A stretch of DNA of 39,232 nt from Beroe ovata (Eukaryota; Ctenophora; Nuda; Beroida; Beroidae), in assembly GCA_946803715.1 (NCBI GenBank), contig CAMPET010000114.1, positions 3,588 through 42,819 on the forward strand, in the 5' to 3' direction. The translations under genes were made by a program, and so were the position numbers. The notes below the pieces were generated by a model, which did not search any database, was not told where the DNA came from, and worked only from the letters and a program-made list of their open reading frames with translations. Of this stretch, positions 31,201-39,232 are shown piece by piece (the first letter of the stretch is position 1; each line of letters starts with the position of its first letter).

Positions 31201-32107
31201 GGGAGCACTACTCTTCATCTGTAGATCTTCAGGGCCATCATTGAACTTTGAGTGGGGTTGAGTTGTTTTTTGTGTTCGATGTTGAGTGAATGATTCAAAT
31301 TCTGAGAAGGAAGATGAGATAGCTGGTTCCACTGATTTGTCCCTGTCAAGAATACTAGACACAGAGCAGTGATCAGAAGGAGAGGGATCCATTGCAGCTG
31401 GCACCTTGAGGAGAATTTCAATTAACTTGCTGTACTCAAAATTTATCCATAGCATGGAGATCATTGACAAAAATAGTGGAATAACCTTTTGCTCAGCAGC
31501 CTCAGCATCAGTATCCATGGGTGATGCTAAATCGAGGAACACAACAGGCTTTACTCCAGGTGAAACAGTAGACTGTTGATCATCGGGAACAACTGGTGTG
31601 ATTGTATGGATCAATAACTTGTCTATTATATCAAATGCAGTGAATTAGTGGACAAACAATATAAATAGCAAATGAATAATGATTCATGACACCTGTAGTG
31701 GGAGATGGTGTGTTGAACATATCATCATATACTTGTGAGCATGCAAGGTAAGTTTCAGGGGTGATCCCAAGAGAAGCAGCCACATCAGCATTTGATACCT
31801 TTCCAGGCGATCTTGATGCATTTTCACACTTGATTGATATACTAGGAGACTCTTTGTCTCCCACAGGGGGTCCTAAGAGATCAACCAAGGGAGATGATGG
31901 GGATGATGGTACAGATCTGTCACTTGTCAACTGGGTCAGCACCTGCACACCCCAAATTAAAGTTCATGGTCAACAAATACATCACTAATGAGTTCATTTA
32001 AGTGTTATCACTGATTATACTGAGTTACACACCTGGTTCATTTCTCCAGATGGTGAAAAAAGTGCAGCATGGAGAGCAGCTTTCTTTACAACAGGTGTCC
32101 TCTCCAT
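23710..32107 (-). CDS. Unrecognised 13-exon protein, Ser/Thr-rich with conserved-looking C-terminal part
   Basis: Exons in transcript order are 32107-32033 (ATG), 31942-31693, 31622-30700, 30584-30494, 30418-30317, 30214-29971, 27666-27351, 27242-26877, 26592-26539, 25680-25588, 25482-25360, 25245-25121 and 25043-24845 (TGA). All junctions match in phase; the sum is 2961 bases (986 residues). Exons 12-13 also exist as a second copy at 24109-23985 and 23908-23710. The protein begins MERTPVVKKAALHAALFSPS. It is rich in Ser-Pro, Thr-Pro and Ser-Gln (QEFSCSQLEVPFSQLE) with a KEN box-like QQNKENIS. It then has a helical, coil-like part (SDLEKLTTEMGLCELRIKRL), basic and Pro-rich linkers (SPLSKTSPKFPRPLSKTSP), a folded-looking C-terminal block (VVQKVVQFLINKGELDIGL; LVFYKGVLFKSCEEWLRHL) and ends SLLSEMDDWP. 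The SP/TP, SQ and KEN motifs would suit a cell-cycle or DNA-damage regulator, but no family is recognised. Confidence 0.7.
27667..28816. other. Intron of the 13-exon gene and upstream flank of the nested OST-alpha-like gene
   Basis: No exon is seen here. It contains a 10-base inverted repeat near 28043-28067 (ATCAAGTGAT / ATCACTTGAT). The promoter of the nested gene must lie in its right-hand end; no TATA box was convincing. Confidence 0.45.
28817..29800 (+). CDS. OST-alpha/TMEM184-like multi-pass membrane protein, intronless, nested
   Basis: This is a 327-codon ORF without introns and with a good start context (GCGATGG). An extracellular N-terminus of about 20 residues is followed by about seven hydrophobic segments (near 21-42, 54-78, 92-108, 145-172 and further ones to about 287). 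Family features are IQFISSVGILQVFPFFAIMQ, the ESYEALTFVFFLRLLFTFMG helix, and the cysteine motif PPICCLVCIPPVKF at about 128-141, matching the 'P..C..C.P' loop of the organic solute transporter alpha / TMEM184 superfamily. OST-alpha pairs with OST-beta for bile-acid or steroid efflux; TMEM184 roles are poorly known, so substrate is not predicted. It ends EDTV, a possible PDZ-binding end. It sits antisense inside the 27667-29970 intron of the 13-exon gene. Confidence 0.8.
   Translation: MEEAKVSFDNISRNPSPEWLPMVIISSVLVIGMIVLDVITVIKHKKYSIRMPIQFISSVGILQVFPFFAIMQFVGLIVPNAHDVTLFLTESYEALTFVFFLRLLFTFMGGKKATKTALKGDLVHLNYPPICCLVCIPPVKFTRKFFIFCEILVGFYVLFCTAVGFLELLITLDGSMSYPGTMITGKFAAVYHTLLIVFLFFAIYGLSGIYHSAEDRLRHRGIVKKFLVYKIFTLTVKLEDLILGKLVHHDVIDNEHFEYNEWFTAALRTRNIYAFAVIIQAVIAFPIAIRIYSTENYEYKAVSDNGVEKIVGEGEGAISMTPVEDTV
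31405..31485 (-). other. Possible 81-base in-frame intron within the large exon
   Basis: Inside exon 30700-31622, an 81-base stretch begins GTTATT and ends CTCCTCAAG on the - strand. It encodes a hydrophobic, AT-rich peptide (IPLFLSMISMLWINFEYSK) unlike the Ser/Pro-rich protein around it. Removing it keeps the frame and would give 959 residues. The donor is weak. Confidence 0.45.
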
Positions 32108-32475
32108 CAAATACTATTTAGTTTCTGTTTGTGAGAAACATTTTGGAATGGGAAAAGTGAAGGCAAAATCAGTGCATATAAGCATTAAATTCATAAATGG
32201 ATTGAACCATTACTTCTTCAGTAAATAAATCAATACACCAACATATGCTCACACACTTGCTTCACAGAAAACAGGGTCTACTGTCTTACAAACAGTATCG
32301 TGCAAACCAGATAAGTTTCATTGTTTATCTCATAGATGAATTAAAAAATATAATCATATTCAATAATTGCAATCCATTCAAAAGACAAGATGAAATAAAT
32401 ATTTTATTGCAACTATCACTGACACTATTGTTTAAAATCAAAAAAGTTCAGACTAGACTAGAAATAATACGATTG

Positions 32476-33441
32476 AATTATTTTGTAATTTCAAATTTCA
32501 ATCCATCATATGCAATTGAATATTGACCGGGAAGCCGGAAAAGTGCAAAAACCAAAAGCACAAAGATATTGTTTATGCTTTTTGATCAAGTGTTTGGCCG
32601 CGGCGCGCACGACGGATTCAAAATTGTTGTGCAGGTCTCACGTCGCGCCGCGCAATGCACGACCATAACATTAACAATACTGAATACAATGATTTCGCGA
32701 ATTGCGCGGCGCGATATGCATATGCACTTTCGCTTCACGCTCGTGCAGATAAAAGGACAGTGCATATAGCTTGTAAGTCTGTTGTCTGACTGACAAGTGA
32801 CAGCCGACAGGACTCATCCATATCTGCATCTGCATCAATTGGACTGTAATGTTTATGCAGACAGAAGACGCAGTATAGGTATTCATTTGTAATTGTAAAC
32901 GAAAATGTGAATATATTNAAACAACCAAATCCTATTTGGTTTTGGAAAAATTAATTATTTTGTAATTTCAAATTTCAATCCATCATATGCAATTGAATTT
33001 TGAGTTTGACCGGGATCGGGAAGCCGGGAAAGTGCAAAAACCAAAAGCACAAAGATATTGTTTTTTGATCAAGTGTTCGGTCGGATCGCGGCGCACACGA
33101 CGGATTCAAAATTGTTGTGCAGGCCTCGGCCTCACCACTCACGTCGCGCCGCGCAATGCACGACCATAACAATATACAGTGATCTCGCAAATTGCGCGGC
33201 GCGACCACAGACCACAGACTTACACTGTCCTTTTATCTGCATATCGCGATATGTATATGCACTTTCGCTTCACGCTCGTGATCGTGCAGATAAAAGGACA
33301 GTGTAAGTCTGTGGTCTGACTGACAAGTGACAGCCGACAGGACTCATCCATATCTGCATCAATTGGACTGTAATGTTTATGCAGACAGAAGACGCAGTAT
33401 AGGTGTTCATTTGTAATTGTAAACGAAAATGTGAATATATT
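32476..33441. repeat. Direct duplication of about 450-490 bp with an N between copies
   Basis: Copy 1 (32476-32917) and copy 2 (32953-33441) share their start (AATTATTTTGTAATTTCAAA) and end (AAACGAAAATGTGAATATAT). Both hold CG-rich blocks and the stretch AGATAAAAGGACAGTG. A single N sits at 32918 between them. Copy 2 has extra sequence forming a long inverted repeat (33208-33318). Confidence 0.9.
33208..33318. repeat. 34-bp perfect inverted repeat (fold-back)
   Basis: Arm 33208-33241 (beginning CAGACCACAGACTTACAC) is the exact reverse complement of 33285-33318, around a 43-base loop. Present only in the second copy of the duplicated element; the first copy has only the right-hand side in altered form. 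Confidence 0.9.
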
Positions 33442-34217
33442 AAGCTGTAAACAAATATGAAGTATTGAACATATAATCAATATCTAACTATCGGAAGATT
33501 TTTCATTTTCATGATCATAAAGAACTGGAAATAAGTGCTTCAAGTTAACAAGTTACTTGACTCAATGACTCATATTATGTTCATAATATTAATCCATAGA
33601 TACTTTAATCAAAGGCCCGGCCAATAAGAAAACTGGACTACGCACAAGATTAACATGAATGGATTGAATTTTAATGGGACCAATTGATCTGTAAACCAAT
33701 TTACAAAATTCATTTATGATAGCAATAGATCTACTTCAAGTTCTTCCAAAAGATAATGCATATAAATCTCATGTACAAACAACATATCCCAGTCCACAGC
33801 ATTCATAACACTTACGCTTACAGTTGCTAAGTGTTCAGCTTTCTTGTGTCAAACGTGAACCAAAAATCGGTGCAAAAAGAAATTTCCTCAGTTTTACAAT
33901 TATCATCGACCATCGTATGAAAATAATATCTAATCAATCAACTTATTCAAAGGCATTTAAGTTTAGCCAAATGAATCTCTCAGATCATCCAAAAGCTCAG
34001 TCAAAACAGTATAAAAGTACGGCTTCGTGAAAATGCTAAAAATTCAATTTAAAAACAAAATAACCGCTGCCCATGGGGCCACATTTTCTCAACAAAACCA
34101 CTGCATATATTATAACTCAAATTTCAAAAGCGCGCTCGCTGACGCTCTATTTCACACTCACATCACAGATATGAATGTCCCACAACACGAACTTCCTGTT
34201 CCAGCAGTAGTAGAGTT

Positions 34218-37200
34218 CTACCTTGTCGGTCTAGGAATTCCCCCGGAACTGGGTTTCTTGATTCCTGATGCGGGAGTTTTCAGTCCTGATTTAGGTGCTG
34301 CAAGGCCCGACTTTGGGAGCTTGCTACCAACTGTTGAGGGGGGCTTCAGTACAGACTTTGACGTTGCATTCTCGGATTCGCTGTTAGAATTTGGGAGTTT
34401 AGGGGTCGAGGCTGCAGCTGCTCCAGGGTGCCGTAGAGAGGGGGCAGGGTGTCGTGATGGGATGGCTGGTCTAGAGGGCGTGGCTGGCTTTTGGGAGGAC
34501 GGTGTTGGTTTTGGTGATATGGATTGTCCTGCAGGCCGGGAGGGGGACCTAGTGGAGGCCGGAGTTGAGAGAGTTGTGGAGCGAGGTTTGGCTGGGAGTC
34601 GAGGAATGGGGGAGGAGTTGGCTGAGCTGGGCAGAGATGAGCCACCCGCGGCAGTGGCACGGGGAGGGGGAACTCTCTTCACAGAGCTTTCCTCCCCCTG
34701 GTAACTAGGCGACCGCGCCACCTCAGCCCTCTTATTGCTGGTCGAGAGCCGTCTAATGCCCTGTTGCTGTTTGTTTTTACTCGTCTCTGCTGACAGGAGC
34801 CGTCTCCTCATCGACTTCTCCAGAGGGTTGTTCCTCCCCAAGGATGAGGATTTGGTGGCATCGCTCGAGTCCCTTCTCTTAGACTCCCGGTCACTGGTGG
34901 ACGACTGAACGGAGTCCTGAGATGAAGATCGTGATCGCGGGCTGTCCACCTTGGCAGGAGCCTGTTTTTGAATGCCGGACATGGGCCGTGCTATGTTTCG
35001 TGAAGACCGGGGCAGTGTCGTGGTCTTCTTCCTGGTTGTCAGGCCCGATTCACGGGACATATTCTTACGGAGTCCGGAATTCCCTACAGAAGACGCACTC
35101 GGGCTCGATTTGGGGCCTGGGAGTGCCGAGCCACTTGGGCTGGCTCTCGGGCCTGGTGAGCTTCCCTCATTGCTGTTCTGTCGAGATCGGCTGGGAGCTT
35201 TTGCAGTCTTGGATTTTGATTTGCTGCGCGGCATAGTCCCGTAGGGCGAGGTGATTTTCGAGTTGGACGATTTGCTATCGGATGAGGGCAGGCGACTCTT
35301 CGGTAACCCAGATACGTTATCTGCGAGTTATTACGATGTCAGATTTGAGCACTATCTCTGATAGGAAACGTAATTAAACATGATTATTGAGTCAAAATGG
35401 AAACTTACCACTGGATTTTGAGGTGGCGCTTTTCCTCAGACCATCCCCGTTTGTTTTGGGTCCTGGCACGCGGCTAGGTGGCGCAAGTCCGGACGGTCTG
35501 GCGAGTTTGCTGACTGCCGCTTTAGGTTTCGCAATTTCCGTCTGTGCCTGCTCTTGTGGTGAAGCCGTGGTATCATCAACGATAATTTCAGGTTCTAGAG
35601 GGCTGGGCATGTCGCTGGCAGGAGACTGTTGGTCTGAGCTGCTGTCTTTCTCTAAGTGAGCTGGAGGGGGTATGGTTATGGGTTCCGAATGAAACTTGAA
35701 CAAGAATGTGATCTAATTCTATACTAGAAGTAGGAGCAGAACAACAAGAAACCCACCCAAATCTAGCAGGAGCTGATGATCGGGGTACATCCTGTGTTCC
35801 TGGTCGGCGGTTGCCTCCATAAGGAATTGCGAGGTTCTGATGAGGGATTCCTCCATCCCACTATCCCACGTCTCCAGCTTGTCTAGACTGGATAACCGGG
35901 CAACATTACCATGCACCTCCTCCGACTCTGACATGGCTTTCTCCTCGGGGTCAGGGGTTGGAGAGGTGGCAGCTGGGGTAGGGATGTCTGAGTCTGTATT
36001 CATAGGGACGACATCACTGATGTTGTTATGGGATGTGGCGGTCTCGTTCTGAGGGCCATCAACCTCTTCAGCCTCATGCTCATCCTTCAGAATAGTGTTG
36101 TCATCCAAAGTTTCCTCCACAGCTTTTCCCATTGGATCCAATTCCATGGCATCACGTGACGCAAACTCGTAACTGGAATCCGATGGCTGTGAGCAAGGTT
36201 CTGATACTGTTTGTTCGGGCGAATCTAACATCAAAGTGTCCATGAGTTTTGGATCACTGAACTCGGCCAACTGATCGAGAATCTCATCAAATGGGAAGTC
36301 TATAGACTGGTTCACCAGGAGTTCGTTAGTGCTACTCATCCGTGAAGCACCAGTTTCAGACGGAACACTGACGAGCGCCTCTCGCTCCACCTTTTCGAAA
36401 TCCTGATCACTGATCAGATCAAAGCTATCTGCAGCAACTACCTCTGCAACCTTCTTCTCTTCAACCTCTTCCGACTGTCGGGAAGTCTCAACAGCCACAG
36501 GATCATCAACAGGATCGGTGATGGATGGCGATGTGACGTCAACTGACGGAATCGTGATCTCGGAATCGGCCGTAATCTCCGACTCCGACACTTCTCCGAC
36601 ATCCGGCAGCACGGCGGACATGATCCCCGAATCGGAGGAGAGTGTCGGAGTTTTATCCGCGGATAGATCCCCGTCTCCGGTCCGATCTGGCAGTTCGGCA
36701 TAATCCTCATCGTCATCGTCCAATGAGATCGCGCACTGCTGGTCACGTGGCGTCTTGTTGTCACGGAGACTGTCACGTGACGTGAAGGAGTCGTCACGTG
36801 GTTTATCGGGGAGTTGAGGGGGTTGGGAGCTGGAGCTGTCGTCGTCATACTCGTCGATCTGGTTCACGTTATCCACCCACTGCTCGACCTGAGAGAGAAG
36901 TGGGTTTAGTGGGGTGAAGTTTTGAGAAAGTATTCATTGTTGAATCCATAATACAGAAAGGAGATAAATTTGTACCAAAATCAGACTGGTGACAAGGGAA
37001 CTACTGGTGACAAGGGAACTAAAGGTGACAAGGGAACTAAAGGTGACAAGGGAACTAAAGGTGACAAGGGGTGAAGGCAACTACTGGTGACAGGGAAACT
37101 ATACATGACTACCCGTGCACACTGTACCCACCATAGAGTTGGCATGTCGTTGTGGCACTGGCGGAGGCCCATGCCCCACATTGACATAATCCTCGTACTC

Positions 37201-39172
37201 GGAACTGTTCCGGTTGCTATGGATACGCTTCCCGTAGTTCTCGTATACTCCAGTACCCGTACTGTCGAGTGACTCCGCACTGCCGTACCCGGATGTGAAC
37301 CTGTAATATGGGGCGTGATTATATGCGGCGAAAAATGGGGTTAGTGCCCAAAGTTGACCTCATGGATAGACTTAGAGTTGTCACTATAGTCGTTATAATT
37401 TGTAACGTCATGGGATTCGAAATAACGTCACAATTTTGCGTGGTTTGTGTGTGATGGAAATTTGTACCTGTATGTTACCAGGGTAACCGTGAGTATACAA
37501 TTGGGCATCGTGTATACGATGCAATAACAGTAGACAGAAGCCAGGGTTATCACAGTTAATAGCAACCGAACTGGCACTAACAGAATATACAAATTTGACA
37601 GCGACAAGGAGTCTCAAATTGTGTAAAAAGGGACGGAAAAATAGCCGCGACCACCTTGACGCAGTATACCGTGGAATCATTAACAGTCGACTGCACCAGT
37701 GAGCAACCTTAGTAATTAACAACTCCAGAAGCTGGTGTTGTTGTTGTTGCTGTTAATCACACACAGCTGCTGACAGGTCGAGTTTCAGAGAGGGTGTTGG
37801 CCACAATAACATACACAGGTATTCTAACGTGAATCCACAGAAATTCCATTTCCATAAACAGGTTTGTAGGTTTCACGGTTGGAATGAGTTGACATGCAAG
37901 GTTTGTTTCGCAGATATGGCATGGTCTAAAGCAAGCTGTTCAAACTGAGGTGCTACTTATACGATATCGTTGTGCGTACGTGAGGTCAGATAGTGAAATG
38001 ATTTCACTGAAGTCACTTGACTGACCCAACACGGGGCATGCAATATTGTCACAGATAGAAGCATATCGTGCTAGGGTGATCTAACCTCTCCGCAGGTAGG
38101 CTCTGGTTGCTGTCCTCTAGTCTCTCTGCGCTAAAGTAGTCCGAGCTACCCTGCTTCCGGCCAAAGCTGTCTCCTCTGTTTGAAGATGACCCTGTCGCAG
38201 TTCTGGACCTGACAGTCGTTGCCATGGTGAAGCTAGCGCACCACCTGTCAAACTCCGTCACATTCTCCGTCCCGAGAGTCAGGGTGGTATTATCCTGGTT
38301 TCCCGATGAGATGAGGAACTTGTAGATGTTGTGCTGCAAGTCTGTGGTGACGTCAGATCCGGTTAACTTCACTGAGGTGTATGGTAGGGGCGAGTTCTCT
38401 GAGTCGTAGAGGAAGAGGTTGCTATGGTGACGAGCGCACCATGAGCAAACCCAATTCCGGTCCTGGAGTCGGAAGAGGAGTCCGGTGGTGTGGGCGATTT
38501 CCCGCATCTTGCAGGCGGAAACGGGCGCTGGCGGTGCAGGTTCATTCCTCACAACCTGTGTGAAGAACAGTGACGTAAGCGCTGCTGTGGCAAACACGGA
38601 TTCTAGAAATTTAGAAATCTTGGTAACCTATTCATGTTCAAAAAAACATGATCTATCATGACAGTTTCATTTAGATCTATCTTACCTTCGAGTGAGACAA
38701 TGAGCTCTTGGGGACAGGTTTCCCGCTGAGCACCAGCAGCCACACGTTGTATTCCTCCTCACTCTCAGCCGCCAGGAACAATTCCTTCGCTATCTGAGTC
38801 GATATCAGCCGGAATGCGTACGGCTTCTTGAGCTCTGCACAGGATAATTATCAAGTAATTATCATACTCAATTATAGGAATTGGCGAATTCGTGCCACGG
38901 TTATTCACATAAACTCAACACAGTGTATGGTCGACGAGATTTTCGTGGTTCTTCATTGGAAAGTGGAGTTCAAATTTTATTTTAAAACTAAATTAAACTT
39001 CGCTGAGAAAACCAGTTGATCAATGATCATAATATGATCTTCGATAGTCAGTACCTGAGTCAGGGTTAACTGTGACAGTGGTGAGAACAATCTCAAACAG
39101 TGGTTCCAGATTCTCCTCGCTCAGAGTAATGTAGAGGCTGTGCTTCGTTACAAAACAGTAGCGTCTCGTCCA
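34218..39172 (-). CDS. Tandem PH-domain adaptor-like protein with acidic middle and basic Ser/Pro tail (5' truncated)
   Basis: Exons in transcript order are 39172-39055, 38834-38686, 38555-38086, 37300-37132, 36888-35757, 35694-35409 and 35320-34218 (TAG). The first two give the end of a PH domain (WTRRYCFVTKHSLYITL; KPYAFRLIS; EEEYNVWLLVL). The third gives a second PH domain (GLLFRLQDRNWVCSWCARHH; SNLFLYDSENSPLPYTSVKL; FDRWCASFTMA). Next come GVYENYG, YEDYVNVG (a pYxN site type bound by Grb2 SH2) and GPPPVPQRH (SH3-ligand type), then about 375 acidic residues and a basic Ser/Pro/Arg tail with SKLPKSG and SGGIPRPTR (SxIP-like, EB1-binding type). These features suggest a membrane-recruited signalling or cytoskeletal adaptor; identity is unknown. 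All junctions fit in phase except 35757 (phase 1) to 35694 (phase 0), across a 62-base intron. The N-terminus lies beyond the right edge. Confidence 0.8.
36985..37074 (+). repeat. 18-base tandem repeat reading as collagen-like Gly-X-Y on the + strand
   Basis: Five units of GGTGACAAGGGAACTAAA type lie in the PH-PH gene intron 36889-37131. On the + strand they read GDKGT(T/K) five times and then stop. There are no flanking splice sites that I trust. It is a minisatellite, possibly a collagen-exon relic. Confidence 0.85.
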
Positions 39173-39193
39173 CTGGGTGAGAGGGAGGGTTTG

Positions 39194-39232
39194 TGAATTG
39201 TGTGTGTGTGTGTGTGGGTGTGTGTGTGTGTG
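39194..39232. repeat. TG microsatellite at right edge
   Basis: Alternating T and G run to the end of the window, just upstream of the first visible PH exon of the - strand gene. Similar tracts lie at 1-58, 438-478, 4751-4782 and 5670-5725. Confidence 0.9.

Larger units (their letters stand above)
32108..34217. other. Intergenic interval between two - strand genes
   Basis: This is the upstream flank of the 13-exon gene and the 3' flank of the PH-PH gene. It is AT-rich apart from the duplicated element at 32476-33441 with its CG-rich core (GCGCGGCGCG). No coding exon was found; small ORFs here follow the repeat or are AT-rich chance frames. Confidence 0.5.

Noticed and set aside
34027-34704. 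225-codon + strand ORF, Gly/Glu-rich
   Set aside because: It is the antisense shadow of the basic Ser/Pro-rich terminal exon of the PH-PH gene, which has splice and phase support.
1-39232. tRNA, rRNA, CRISPR or prophage-type features
   Set aside because: None was recognised on either strand. Genes with many introns exclude a prokaryotic layout.

Overview
The window is nuclear DNA of an intron-rich animal. Coding sequence is split into short exons with GT/AG borders, introns run from about 60 bases to several kilobases, and the families are metazoan (DIL+PDZ scaffold, XK-related, class A GPCR, OST-alpha/TMEM184, tandem PH). The compact layout, microsatellites, E-box-like CACGTG palindromes and heavy divergence suggest a marine invertebrate, perhaps an early-branching one such as a sponge. 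That placement is a low-confidence guess. No RNA gene, CRISPR array or intact transposon was recognised. Exon chains below were built by hand by matching splice sites and codon phase.

Layout, left to right. (1) + strand, about 59-8930: the 3' part of a DIL-PDZ (afadin/Radil-type) gene, truncated at the left edge. Its introns hold an orphan secreted-looking ORF and a broken kinesin-like stretch. (2) + strand, 10513-12309: an intronless XK-related membrane protein. (3) + strand, about 12663-14028: a small gene ending in a RanBP2/NZF zinc finger. (4) + strand, 14628-22748/22922: a PDZ-LRR gene whose 4.8 kb intron contains (5) an intronless class A GPCR on the - strand, 16274-17464. (6) - strand, 32107-23710: a 13-exon gene of about 986 codons that I do not recognise. 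Its last two exons occur twice, and its 2.3 kb intron contains (7) an intronless OST-alpha/TMEM184-like gene on the + strand, 28817-29800. (8) - strand, 39172-34218: a tandem-PH protein with a long acidic part and a basic Ser/Pro tail, truncated at the right edge.

There is no operon-type logic. Two themes stand out. First, intronless membrane-protein genes sit inside, or between, intron-rich hosts, which suggests retrocopies. Second, several gene products are cortical or signalling scaffolds (DIL-PDZ, PDZ-LRR, PH-PH). Three long direct repeats each have a single N between their copies, and a fourth repeat flanks an 81-N gap. These look more like unmerged haplotypes at contig joins than real tandem duplications.
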